From Bdellovibrio sp. (GTDB taxonomy: Bacteria > Bdellovibrionota > Bacteriovoracia > Bacteriovoracales > Bacteriovoracaceae), in assembly GCA_022729855.1 (NCBI GenBank), contig DZBG01000001.1:17040-81039 (forward strand): a stretch of DNA of 64,000 nt, written 5' to 3'. The position numbers and the translations under genes are program-made. Below are positions 18,368-26,919 of this stretch, piece by piece. Below the pieces are notes generated by a model. The model ran no database searches. It was given only the letters and a program-made list of their open reading frames with translations, and was not told the DNA's origin. Every line of letters starts with the position of its first letter. Within the stretch, counting starts at the first letter, position 1.

Positions 18368-19007
18368 CTAAGTCTTTCCAAAGTTTAAGTAATATCTCCG
18401 GGTGATCGTTCAGGTCACCCGAATTATCCACAACATAGTCAGCAAGATTTTTCTTTTCATCGATAGGCATTTGGTGAGTCAGGATATTGCGAGCAAAGTC
18501 TTCACTAATATTATCTCTTTTCATCAGTCGCTCAACTTGAGTCTCTGGATTCGCGTAAACGACGATCGAACTATCTACGATAAAGTTTAAGCTCCGTTCA
18601 AACAAGAGAGGCACATCATAAACCAACCATGTGGCTTCAGGATGAAGGTTCAACTCATCTTGAAAGGCCACTGGCATGTGAGAGTAAAGAAATTGTTCAA
18701 GCTCTGCCTTCAGGTCTGCATGGCCAAAAACATGTTCACGAAGATGTTTAAAGTTAATTTTATGATTTTCAATCGCCAGTGGCACATGTGTTTGAATAAA
18801 ACGAAACACATCATCTCTTTGATAGATTTTTTTTATGAGTGCATCCGCATCGATAACAAGAACACCCTTGTCTTTGAGAAGTTTGGCAAAACTCGATTTC
18901 CCTGTGGCAATTCCCCCTGTCAGTCCAAGAATAGGAATAGAAACCTTATAGAGTCTCTCAAGGGAAGTTAGTTTAATCCATTTGGGATTTAGAGTAGGGT
19001 AGCTCAT
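18360..19007 (-). CDS. coaE: Dephospho-CoA kinase CoaE
   Basis: Last step of coenzyme A synthesis: phosphorylates dephospho-CoA with ATP. The protein has 215 residues with the P-loop GLTGGIATGKSS at about 28-39, the family motif DADALIKKIY, VYDVPLLFE, and VVYANPETQVERLMKRD. It has about 24 residues before the P-loop region that most CoaE proteins lack. The chosen ATG overlaps the mazG stop as ATGA, a classic coupled pair; an ATG 21 bases further upstream, inside mazG, is possible. Confidence 0.92.
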   Translation of the reverse strand: MSYPTLNPKWIKLTSLERLYKVSIPILGLTGGIATGKSSFAKLLKDKGVLVIDADALIKKIYQRDDVFRFIQTHVPLAIENHKINFKHLREHVFGHADLKAELEQFLYSHMPVAFQDELNLHPEATWLVYDVPLLFERSLNFIVDSSIVVYANPETQVERLMKRDNISEDFARNILTHQMPIDEKKNLADYVVDNSGDLNDHPEILLKLWKDLVS

Positions 19008-19786
19008 AATTTTTTGACCTGAATCCATAAGTCCTCAAGTTCTGCTTGAGACATTTTTTTAAGATCCTTACCTTGTTCATCGACAATATCTTCAATCTTA
19101 TTAAATCGCTTAATGAATTTATTATTTGCCTCACGTAGAGTCTCTTCAGGATCACAACCTAAGTGTCGTGCCATTTGGGCCATACTGAAAAGAAGGTCTC
19201 CCATCTCTTCACGGACTCTTTCTTTCACAATTTCTCCGCGATACAATTCTTCTTTGAGCTCTTGCCACTCTTCTTCAACTTTATAAAGAACTTGATTGGC
19301 ATCTTCCCAGTCAAAATTAACTTCACGACTTTTTTCACCGATTTTGAAAGCTGTTGTAAGTGCTGGGGCATAAGTCAGTTTGTGCCCGATAAAGTATTTT
19401 TTAGATTTTTTCTTTGCTGATTTTATTTTTTCCCAATTTACTAAAACTTCATCAGATGTGAGTGAGTCTTTATTTTCTCCGAAAACATGAGGGTGACGTT
19501 CAATCATTTTATCAGCAAGCCTTTTGGCCAGCGATTCAATATCAAATTGTTTTTTTTCTGATCCAATTTCAGCATGCAAAAGAATTTGAAGTAATATATC
19601 TCCCAATTCCTCTTCCATATGATGAGGATCATTATGATGAGTGGCTTCGATAAATTCGTAAGACTCCTCAATTAAATATTTAAGGAGTGTTTGATGAGTT
19701 TGTTCAAGATCCCATGGGCACCCCTCAGTAGGGTGGCGAAGTTTTTTGATGACACCAATGGCACGTTCGAGTTCTGGATAGGACAT
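19004..19786 (-). CDS. mazG: MazG nucleoside triphosphate pyrophosphohydrolase
   Basis: Hydrolyses (d)NTPs to monophosphates, a housecleaning role. The protein has 260 residues with the tandem MazG layout: GCPWDLEQTHQTL and EESYEFIEA then EEELGDILLQ in the first domain, and EEEWQELKEEL with REEMGDLLFS in the second. The metal-binding EExxE and ExxD groups are intact. GAGGTGA lies 5 bases before the ATG at 19786; a GTG two codons upstream is an alternative. Divergent from ybeY with a 50-base gap. Confidence 0.93.
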   Translation of the reverse strand: MSYPELERAIGVIKKLRHPTEGCPWDLEQTHQTLLKYLIEESYEFIEATHHNDPHHMEEELGDILLQILLHAEIGSEKKQFDIESLAKRLADKMIERHPHVFGENKDSLTSDEVLVNWEKIKSAKKKSKKYFIGHKLTYAPALTTAFKIGEKSREVNFDWEDANQVLYKVEEEWQELKEELYRGEIVKERVREEMGDLLFSMAQMARHLGCDPEETLREANNKFIKRFNKIEDIVDEQGKDLKKMSQAELEDLWIQVKKL

Positions 19787-19842
19787 ATTCACCTCGATTT
19801 GTTATACTAAAAGCCTAACACCCTTTTTTAGGATCGTCTTGT

Positions 19843-20376
19843 ATGAGCGCTGCTCCATTTTTAATGATTGATTTTAGCTCCTCAGTGAAACTGACCCCAG
19901 TTTTAACTAAAAAGATCCAGTCACATTTGTTGTGGGCCGGAATGGCCTTTGAGCATTTTATTAATCAAAAAAAACTTTTACCTAAAGAGCTTAAAGGCCT
20001 TCAGGTTTCATTAATTCTTTGTGGTGAGGCGAAGATCAAAAAACTCAACGCTGATCATAGAGATAAAAACAAAGTCACCGATGTTCTCTCTTTCCCAACT
20101 TCAGAGAATCTTCGTAAGAGCTATCTTGATGCTGAGTTTTTAGGAACACATCTCATGCTGGGGGACCTTGCCGTTTGCCATCAGAAAACTATCTCTCAAG
20201 CGAAAGAGTTTAAACTCACCTATGAAGAGGAGTTTATTCATTTAGTTATTCATGGAGTACTTCACCTCATGGGTTATGATCATGAGATTTCTGAGAAGGA
20301 AGAGAAGTTGATGGAGAAGTGGGAGAAAGAGATTTTAGAATATATAAGTAAGTTAAAAAAGAAAGGGGCCCGTTAA
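19843..20376 (+). CDS. ybeY: YbeY endoribonuclease / 16S rRNA maturation factor
   Basis: Metal-dependent RNase that helps mature the 16S rRNA 3' end. The 177-residue protein carries the zinc site H137-H141-H147 in HGVLHLMGYDH, and the KVTDVLSFPT motif. Length is slightly above the usual 150-160 through an N-terminal extension. Its stop codon lies in the loop of the bidirectional terminator. Confidence 0.93.
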   Translation: MSAAPFLMIDFSSSVKLTPVLTKKIQSHLLWAGMAFEHFINQKKLLPKELKGLQVSLILCGEAKIKKLNADHRDKNKVTDVLSFPTSENLRKSYLDAEFLGTHLMLGDLAVCHQKTISQAKEFKLTYEEEFIHLVIHGVLHLMGYDHEISEKEEKLMEKWEKEILEYISKLKKKGAR

Positions 20377-20387
20377 GGCCCCTTTTT
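20362..20387. terminator. Bidirectional terminator between ybeY and the protease gene
   Basis: AAAGGGGCC (20362-20370), loop CGTTAA, GGCCCCTTTT. A runs on the left and T runs on the right let it serve both convergent genes. Confidence 0.85.
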
Positions 20388-20395
20388 CGTATCAA

Positions 20396-21721
20396 TTATT
20401 TTTTGATAACTTTACTTTTTTGAAGAGCTTTAAGTAGATCGATACGTCCACCTGAGATCATTTTTTCTTTGAATTCAGGAACTTTTGTTACAGTATCCAT
20501 TGCCAATTTTTTCAATTGTAGTGGAGAAAGATCTGGGTTGAATCCAAGAATCATGGCAAGTACACCTGTTGTATTAGGTGAAGCCATTGATGTTCCAGAG
20601 GCCATTCCATATTTATTGTTATTCATTGTAGAATAAATATTTGAACCTGGAGCAGCGATATCAACATTCTTTTTTCCGTAGTTAGAAAAACTAGAAATCT
20701 GAGCCGTAGACCACATACTTGGCTTTTGAGTAGAAGCAATAACGATCATATAATCAGTATCAAATGAAGCAGGATATTTAAGTTTTGTATCGATATCTTG
20801 AGTATCATTTCCTGCAGAAGCTACAACTAATACTCCATACTTCTTTCCAATATGGTCAATCGCTTCTTTAACAACCATTCCATCTTCGTTTAATTGTTTA
20901 CCGAAAGAACAGTTGATTAACTTAGCACCATTTTTAGCTGCATAAAGATAGGCTTCAACGATATCTGAATCTTTCTCATCAGCATCATCAGGAACAGTAC
21001 GGATGGCCATGATTTTTACGTTAGAAGCAACACCAGCAATACCAACTCCGTTATTTTGAGTGGCTGCAATTGTTCCAGCTACGTGAGTTCCATGCCAGTG
21101 ACTTGCCATAGGATCAGTCGTCGCTTTTCCATTTTTTCTGATAAGAGTATTAATTCCGTAAACGTCATCAATATATCCGTTACCATCATTATCAATTCCG
21201 TCACCTGCGATTTCCCCAGCGTTAACCCACATAATGTCTTTAAGATCTTCGTGGTTATAATCAACACCTGTATCAACAACTGCTACGATCACTTCTTCTG
21301 GAGTAACGGCTGGAAGTTTTGTGTAAGCTTCAAGAACCGACATTCCATGTTGAGAATCGAAGGCCCATAGTTGAGACATTTTTGGATCGTTAAATCCTGG
21401 AGTATATGACAGGGCTTTTTGAGTAGGTACTTTTACCGCCTCAGGCATATCTTGAGCACCAGCATAAGTATCACGCTGAGTGTATGAAACAGCTGAATCA
21501 TTTTGAAGTGCATTGATCAACTTATCAGCATCAACAGTCTTTACTAAGTAAAGATCACCAAAAAGGCGTTTTGTGCTTTTAATAAGAGCTGATTTTTTTA
21601 GAGTTTGACCTTCGTTCATTTTTACAAAGATCTGAGACTTGTCATAGCGAGGTCCTGCAGCAAAAGCAGCTTGGGCCAAGACTCCAAGAATCAAAGAAAA
21701 TCCGATAGTTAAGTTCTTCAT
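20396..21721 (-). CDS. Subtilisin-like serine protease (S8 family)
   Basis: Secreted endopeptidase of 441 residues. A signal peptide (about 1-21) leads to a propeptide-like region (about 25-95), then the catalytic domain with the full triad: Asp150 (VVDTGVDYNHEDL), His210 (HGTHVAGTIAA) and Ser378 (GTSMASPNTTG), plus the oxyanion Asn305 (SAGND). A DNDGNGYIDD stretch (178-187) looks like a calcium-binding loop. No C-terminal extension is present. A predatory or degradative lifestyle would suit many such proteases, but its target is unknown. Confidence 0.93.
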   Translation of the reverse strand: MKNLTIGFSLILGVLAQAAFAAGPRYDKSQIFVKMNEGQTLKKSALIKSTKRLFGDLYLVKTVDADKLINALQNDSAVSYTQRDTYAGAQDMPEAVKVPTQKALSYTPGFNDPKMSQLWAFDSQHGMSVLEAYTKLPAVTPEEVIVAVVDTGVDYNHEDLKDIMWVNAGEIAGDGIDNDGNGYIDDVYGINTLIRKNGKATTDPMASHWHGTHVAGTIAATQNNGVGIAGVASNVKIMAIRTVPDDADEKDSDIVEAYLYAAKNGAKLINCSFGKQLNEDGMVVKEAIDHIGKKYGVLVVASAGNDTQDIDTKLKYPASFDTDYMIVIASTQKPSMWSTAQISSFSNYGKKNVDIAAPGSNIYSTMNNNKYGMASGTSMASPNTTGVLAMILGFNPDLSPLQLKKLAMDTVTKVPEFKEKMISGGRIDLLKALQKSKVIKK

Positions 21722-21931
21722 TTAGTGTCCTTTATCATTCAGTACAATAAGAGCGGTATTTATATGTAAAACTGAGTGAATCATACAAGTAAAACATGTC
21801 ACTGAGTCAGACAATGTAAGATTTACTGTTTAATAAAGGTCGATTCGACACTGAAAAAGGAGGAAATGTTAACCCCTTCCCAAATGCTGAGAGGCGGATA
21901 AACTAATATAATATAAACAAAAGGTTATCCA

Positions 21932-23311
21932 TTGGTTTTCCGTTTTAAAAAAGCACCACTTGGTGCTGCACTATTATGTTCGCTTCTTAGCACATCTGCA
22001 TTTGCAAGTATGAATAGTTATAGTCTCTCAGATGAGAGGACTCATGAAGAAGGTAAGACAGTTAAAGGTTTTGTTGGAGGTCTCTATAATGGTCTGAGTT
22101 CAGACGTTGTGAGAGCTCCCGGGAATAAATATAATTTTGATTTAGAGTTTGATTATCACAAAGATAAACCCGGTGAGATCGAGCGTCGCCTCACATTTGC
22201 TGCTCGTCTTAACGATGAAAATCTGACGATGTACTCAGTTCAAGAAGCCTTCATCAATAAAAAATGGGGAAGATCTGAACTTATCATCGGAAGACAAATT
22301 CTTGATTGGTCTATGGTTGATGCTGCATGGGGATTTGGGAAAGTAAATAATCGCAGAAATTTTGATTTTTTTGTTCCTGGCCAAGAAGGGCTAGTGGGAA
22401 TCCAGTTTCGCCGCCGCTATTCAAATGGCCTTCGTTACCACTTCTTTGTTTCTCCTATATATGTCCCCGAAACCAATCCTGGGCTTGATATAGATAAGTC
22501 TGATAAAACCATTAAGTCCCGCCACCCGTGGGGGAATCCACCAGCAGAAACTGCGGAGATTCCGACTGGCGGTGGTGCAAACACAACGACAAAAATCGAC
22601 TATGTAGTTGATTATCCACAGATTAGCGAAGTTATTTGGCGTCCATCTGGAGGCCTTAGTGTTGGTTGGGGATCAAAGTTTTGGCTTGTGGATGCTTTTT
22701 TTATGAGAAAACCAGAAAACAATCTGACAACAAAAGTAGAAGTTTCAATTCCACCAGCAGGGAATGTAAAAGCGAGTATTACTCCAGAGTTTTTCTACCA
22801 TGACGTGTATGGTGCAAATATTCGCTACCATAACAAAGACCTCGAAATCTATCTTTCGGGGATTGCGATTAGGCCCAATACTTTTCCCGATGGAAACTCC
22901 GACGCCCTCAAATATACCGAGATCAAGACCGCTAAAATCCGTGAAGATTATGTTGGCGGAGGGATTACTCAATCTAATGATTACTTCGTGGCGGGGCTCT
23001 CGTATGTAGCTCGCCTTAGTCCTTATAATCGTAATTCTGATAACTTAGCGCAGGAACCTCGATGGAATCAGGCCGGAAATGGCTTTTTGACTTGGAATGT
23101 TGGCCGTACATTTTCTATACAGTTTAACGGCAAGTATGACATGTTTACACGGGACCGCCTATTCATGCTTAAGGCATTTTATAATGTAACACGGACACTG
23201 CAATTGAACGCAGGAGTGAATCTGATAGGAACTCCGCCAGATGGAAAGTCTTATTGGTCACCATACACAAATAACGATGCTGCCTATGCCGGGCTTCGTT
23301 ATCTTTTCTAA
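21932..23311 (+). CDS. Outer-membrane beta-barrel protein, unknown family
   Basis: Protein of 459 residues with signal peptide (about 1-25, ending SAFA) and then alternating amphipathic strands rich in Tyr, Phe, Trp and Arg throughout, for example LEFDYH, ELIIGRQILDWSM, GLRYHFFVSPIYV and a C-terminal AYAGLRYLF ending in Phe, the usual barrel signal. The start is a TTG with AAGG upstream; no ATG gives an intact signal peptide. A lipoprotein gene follows after 9 bases, so the pair is likely one operon and perhaps one complex. Substrate unknown. Confidence 0.75.
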   Translation: MVFRFKKAPLGAALLCSLLSTSAFASMNSYSLSDERTHEEGKTVKGFVGGLYNGLSSDVVRAPGNKYNFDLEFDYHKDKPGEIERRLTFAARLNDENLTMYSVQEAFINKKWGRSELIIGRQILDWSMVDAAWGFGKVNNRRNFDFFVPGQEGLVGIQFRRRYSNGLRYHFFVSPIYVPETNPGLDIDKSDKTIKSRHPWGNPPAETAEIPTGGGANTTTKIDYVVDYPQISEVIWRPSGGLSVGWGSKFWLVDAFFMRKPENNLTTKVEVSIPPAGNVKASITPEFFYHDVYGANIRYHNKDLEIYLSGIAIRPNTFPDGNSDALKYTEIKTAKIREDYVGGGITQSNDYFVAGLSYVARLSPYNRNSDNLAQEPRWNQAGNGFLTWNVGRTFSIQFNGKYDMFTRDRLFMLKAFYNVTRTLQLNAGVNLIGTPPDGKSYWSPYTNNDAAYAGLRYLF

Positions 23312-23320
23312 GGAGCGGGC

Positions 23321-25699
23321 ATGAAATTGACAAACTTTTTTGCAGGAATTGCACTAAGTTCACTAGTCCTGGTTTCAGGATGTGGGGACTTAAAAAAGAA
23401 CAATGTCGTCGCTCAAGAACTAGAGAACTCTCAGTTAAAACTTGAATGTGAACTTGATATTGATGCTTTCAAAAATATTCTTGAAGTAAATATTTCTAGT
23501 GCTATTGGATGTCTTGATAAGACCTTAGATCTTTTTATCCGCGTGGTTGAAACAGATAGACCAGGCTCACTTTCACTAGATGCTTTAAATAAATTTCTTC
23601 TTCGTTATAGAACAGATATTAAGCCAGAAGACATGAAAATGATCACTGCGGTTTTTGATATCAATCACCTTATCTTTGGAGATAGCAGAAACTATATCTC
23701 TAAAGAAAACAAAAACAAAATTATCGATCTTGCTTATACTTTCAATAAAGAAGCTTCAAAAAACTTTGAGTTGTTCAAATGTAATGATGAAGTTAATCCA
23801 GGCTGTGATAAGTTAGAAGTTCCGTATCTTGTTCATAAGCAACAATTAGAAAGAATTTCTATCTCTGCCAACATTATTGCTAAAAAACTTCGTGATATTT
23901 TTAATCCAAATAGGAATGGTGAAATTCACCGTTTAGATATTATTAATCTTCTTGAGAATTTCTCTACTGAAAGCTCACGAGATTCGATTGAAAAGGCGAA
24001 AAAGCTTCTTTTTGCGAAGAGACTTCTAGTCGGTGGATATAAAGAAGAGATTACACACGAAGAGTTTTATCGCTTGATCTATAACATGCCTAAAATGATT
24101 CAGGTTTCATTTGATCTTATTCGTTTTAAAAATATAGATATCGATCAAAAAAGTATCTTTGATCTTTTCAGTAATGATCTTACTTATGTCGAGGAAGTTA
24201 TCTTTTCAAATGTTCTAGGGAACAGAGACGAAGAAACTTTATTTGAACTTAATGAATTGATCACAGGACTTTCAGCACTTCTTAAGCCTGAAGAGTTTAA
24301 TGTTAAGACATATACGCCTATCATTTTTGAAGTAAAACGTTTATTTATGGGTGGTGGACAAGAGCTTGTGAAAGGGAAAGACCTTAAGACTTTACTTGCT
24401 CACGGACGTGAAGTGGTTACTCAAGGTCAAGTGATTCACCAAGTTTATGAACATTATAATAATGTTCTTTTAAGTCGTTCAAAAGTAGATATTCCTGTGA
24501 AGGATATCGTTCTTCATTTTCCAAATTTTAAGCGTGAACACTTAGAAAACTTCTCTCGAATTGTTTCAAACTATCGCTACTTTAAAGGAACTTTTGATTC
24601 TCCTTACTACTCAAATAGTTATTACCGTAATGCCGCTGGTGTAGGTGAAATCGCTATTTTTGAATATCTTATTAAGATTGTAGCTAAAGCTTATGGCCAT
24701 GAAACTCCAGGTGCTCTTGGTGGATATTCATTTGAACTTGATGAAGTGACTGGGATTATTAATAAGTTTCAAGATTTCCTATACGAAGAAGGAATTGTTC
24801 TTCCCACTCGTGATGCTAAAACGGCTGAGACAGTGACTTTAATGGGATCATTGTTTCAATATCAATCTAACAAAAACAAAATGCTTGATGTAAATGAGTT
24901 AACAGAGTTTGCGATCTCGCTTTTTGCTGGAGATAAAGTAGGGAAGAAGCTAAGTGCTGGTCTTCTTGATGTATGTTCAGTAGATAAATTCGACCGTATC
25001 GATCCAACTTGTTATAAGAAAAATTTCTTCCAAAAATTATGCGAGACTTCGGGTACATATTATCCTCGTTTAATTGAATGGCTAGGAATGGATATTAAAA
25101 ACTGTTCGGCTTATGTTCCAACTGAAATTGCGACAGCATATCTTAACAGAACAATTGAAGCGGCGAGAAGCTGTAATAATTATTCTGATGGCGCTAAAGA
25201 AGAAATCCCTTTTAGTTCAGGGGATGGGATGTCGATCTTCACGGCCATGCTTAATATTGAATCAACAATGTCACGTTATGATGTTCGTACAAATAATAAC
25301 GTGATGGATAAAGATGAAGTAATGGATGCCTATGAGATTTATGGGCCAGCGATTGAAGGCTTTATCAATAAGATGACTGGTATTGAGTTATTTTTAGCTA
25401 AACAACTTAAACGTGAAATCTACTTGTACTTAATTAAAAATGAAAAAGTTCCAAGTGGTGTTGAGTTACTTAAGTTTGTTGCTTTCGACTTTAGAAAGAA
25501 AGCACCAGCTACTCGTAAGACAATTGCTTCGATTCTTGTGAATATTGCTGCTCAAGGTGAACCTGATCCATTTGAATGTAAGTGGATGAGAACTCCAAAC
25601 CATATTCCTCGTAACCAAGAAGAGAGAGATGCTTGGACGCCTGATATTGATGAAAGAATTTTACCGAATAATCTAAGACCTTTAGAAGAAAATAGATAA
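23321..25699 (+). CDS. Large lipoprotein with EF-hand-like repeats
   Basis: A 792-residue lipoprotein (signal ending LVSGC) with no family I can name. Several 12-residue stretches fit the EF-hand loop spacing, though mostly with Asn for Asp: about 77-88 (ETDRPGSLSLDA), 119-130 (FGDSRNYISKEN), 195-206 (NPNRNGEIHRLD), 515-526 (QSNKNKMLDVNE) and 654-665 (DVRTNNNVMDKD). Each is flanked by helices. Only some keep enough acidic ligands to bind calcium, so part of the array may be structural. It starts 9 bases after the barrel gene behind AAGGAGCGGGC. Confidence 0.75.
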   Translation: MKLTNFFAGIALSSLVLVSGCGDLKKNNVVAQELENSQLKLECELDIDAFKNILEVNISSAIGCLDKTLDLFIRVVETDRPGSLSLDALNKFLLRYRTDIKPEDMKMITAVFDINHLIFGDSRNYISKENKNKIIDLAYTFNKEASKNFELFKCNDEVNPGCDKLEVPYLVHKQQLERISISANIIAKKLRDIFNPNRNGEIHRLDIINLLENFSTESSRDSIEKAKKLLFAKRLLVGGYKEEITHEEFYRLIYNMPKMIQVSFDLIRFKNIDIDQKSIFDLFSNDLTYVEEVIFSNVLGNRDEETLFELNELITGLSALLKPEEFNVKTYTPIIFEVKRLFMGGGQELVKGKDLKTLLAHGREVVTQGQVIHQVYEHYNNVLLSRSKVDIPVKDIVLHFPNFKREHLENFSRIVSNYRYFKGTFDSPYYSNSYYRNAAGVGEIAIFEYLIKIVAKAYGHETPGALGGYSFELDEVTGIINKFQDFLYEEGIVLPTRDAKTAETVTLMGSLFQYQSNKNKMLDVNELTEFAISLFAGDKVGKKLSAGLLDVCSVDKFDRIDPTCYKKNFFQKLCETSGTYYPRLIEWLGMDIKNCSAYVPTEIATAYLNRTIEAARSCNNYSDGAKEEIPFSSGDGMSIFTAMLNIESTMSRYDVRTNNNVMDKDEVMDAYEIYGPAIEGFINKMTGIELFLAKQLKREIYLYLIKNEKVPSGVELLKFVAFDFRKKAPATRKTIASILVNIAAQGEPDPFECKWMRTPNHIPRNQEERDAWTPDIDERILPNNLRPLEENR

Positions 25700-25716
25700 T
25701 CTCTTTCTTTTCAATC

Positions 25717-25743
25717 GGCCCTATCCTTTGATAGGCTAGGGCC
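25717..25743 (+). promoter_or_regulatory. Competing stem-loops upstream of prfB
   Basis: GGCCCTA (25717-25723) can pair with TAGGGCC (25737-25743), while CCTATC (25720-25725) can pair with GATAGG (25730-25735). The two share bases. No T tract follows, so it is not an ordinary terminator. It lies 23 bases before the prfB start and could be a leader structure. Confidence 0.35.
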
Positions 25744-25766
25744 ACTGAAAAGGAACACAGAGATCT

Positions 25767-26919
25767 ATGGATGACTCACTGCAAATCAAATTAGAAGAAA
25801 GCCGCGCCTTCTTGCCGGAATTCAAAGATACACTCCAAACCATACGGAGGTCGCTTTGACGTCGAAAAGAAAACACACCGACTCAGAGAGATTAATGAAC
25901 TAGAGGCCCTTGATGGTTTCTGGAATGACACAAAAAATGCCACTAAAATTCAAAAAGAAAAATCAATCATCGAAGATGTGGTGAAGTCTTTCGCCAAATT
26001 AAAAAATGCTATCGATGAATTTGAAATCCTTTGTGAGTATGCTCGCGAAGGTGATGAAGCATCTGCTGAAGAAGCAGTCGCTATTTTTCCCAAATGCCAA
26101 GAAGCCATTGCTGAATCAGAAAAAAAGGCCCTCTTAAGTGATGAGGCCGATCCCAATAATGCCATTATTTCAATCAATGCGGGAGCCGGTGGGACTGAGT
26201 CTTGTGACTGGGCCTCAATGTTGTACCGAATGCTTACTCGCTGGTCGGAGAGTAAGGGATTTAAAATTCAGGTGATGGATGTGCAGTATGGAGAGTCGGC
26301 AGGGATAAAATCAGCGACTATGGTAGTGACGGGAAATTTTGCTTATGGTTTTCTAAAATCAGAAGCAGGTGTTCACCGTCTAGTGCGTATTTCTCCATTT
26401 GATTCAAATGCGAGACGCCATACTTCTTTTGCTTCTGTCTTTGTGACTCCTGAAATTGATGATTCATTTGAAATTGATATTCAAGATAAAGATGTTCGAG
26501 TGGACGTTTACCGTTCAGGTGGGTCAGGGGGACAGTCGGTGAATACGACCGATTCAGCTGTACGCTTAACCCACTATCCTACAGGGATTGTGGTGACGTG
26601 CCAGAATGAAAGATCTCAACTTCAAAATAAACTTTTTGCTTACAAAGTTCTTCGTTCACGTCTTTATGATTTAGAGATGGAGAAGCGTCGTGCAGAACAA
26701 GACAAAGTAGAAGCAGGGAAGAAAGATAATTCGTGGGGATCACAGATTCGCTCTTATGTTCTTCATCCTTACAAATTAGTAAAAGATCACAGAAATGCTT
26801 TCACCTCTTCGCAGGCCGAAACAGTTCTTGATGGTGATCTAGATGATTTTATGAAAGCCTTCCTCCAGTGGAAAAGCCTTGGTGGAGTGGTTCAAGATAC
26901 AGGTGGAGATGATCTATGA
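25767..26919 (+). CDS. prfB: Peptide chain release factor 2 (programmed +1 frameshift)
   Basis: RF2 ends translation at UGA and UAA. The gene is in two frames: an ATG at 25767 gives 30 codons to an in-frame TGA at 25857, then a +1 shift continues in the frame beginning GAC at 25858, giving about 383 residues. The joined sequence reads IRRSLDVEKKTHRL across the site, as expected for RF2. The stop-recognition motif SPF (in VRISPFDSNARRH) and the catalytic GGQ (in SGGSGGQSVNTTDS) are intact. The slippery site CTT TGA C has the usual Shine-Dalgarno-like GGAGG three bases upstream. lysS overlaps its stop as ATGA. Confidence 0.95.
25846..25860 (+). promoter_or_regulatory. RF2 autoregulatory +1 frameshift site
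   Basis: GGAGG, three-base spacer TCG, then CTT TGA C. Low RF2 slows reading of the TGA and favours the shift from CTT to TTG-AC, restoring RF2 synthesis. Spacing equals that of the well-studied Escherichia coli site. Confidence 0.92.

Noticed and set aside
19004..19786. mazG as part of a MazEF-type toxin locus
   Set aside because: No mazE or mazF is adjacent; the gene is coupled to coaE and looks like a housecleaning enzyme.
25767..25859. prfB as a pseudogene because of an in-frame TGA
   Set aside because: The stop is part of the conserved RF2 frameshift site and the protein is continuous after +1 shift.
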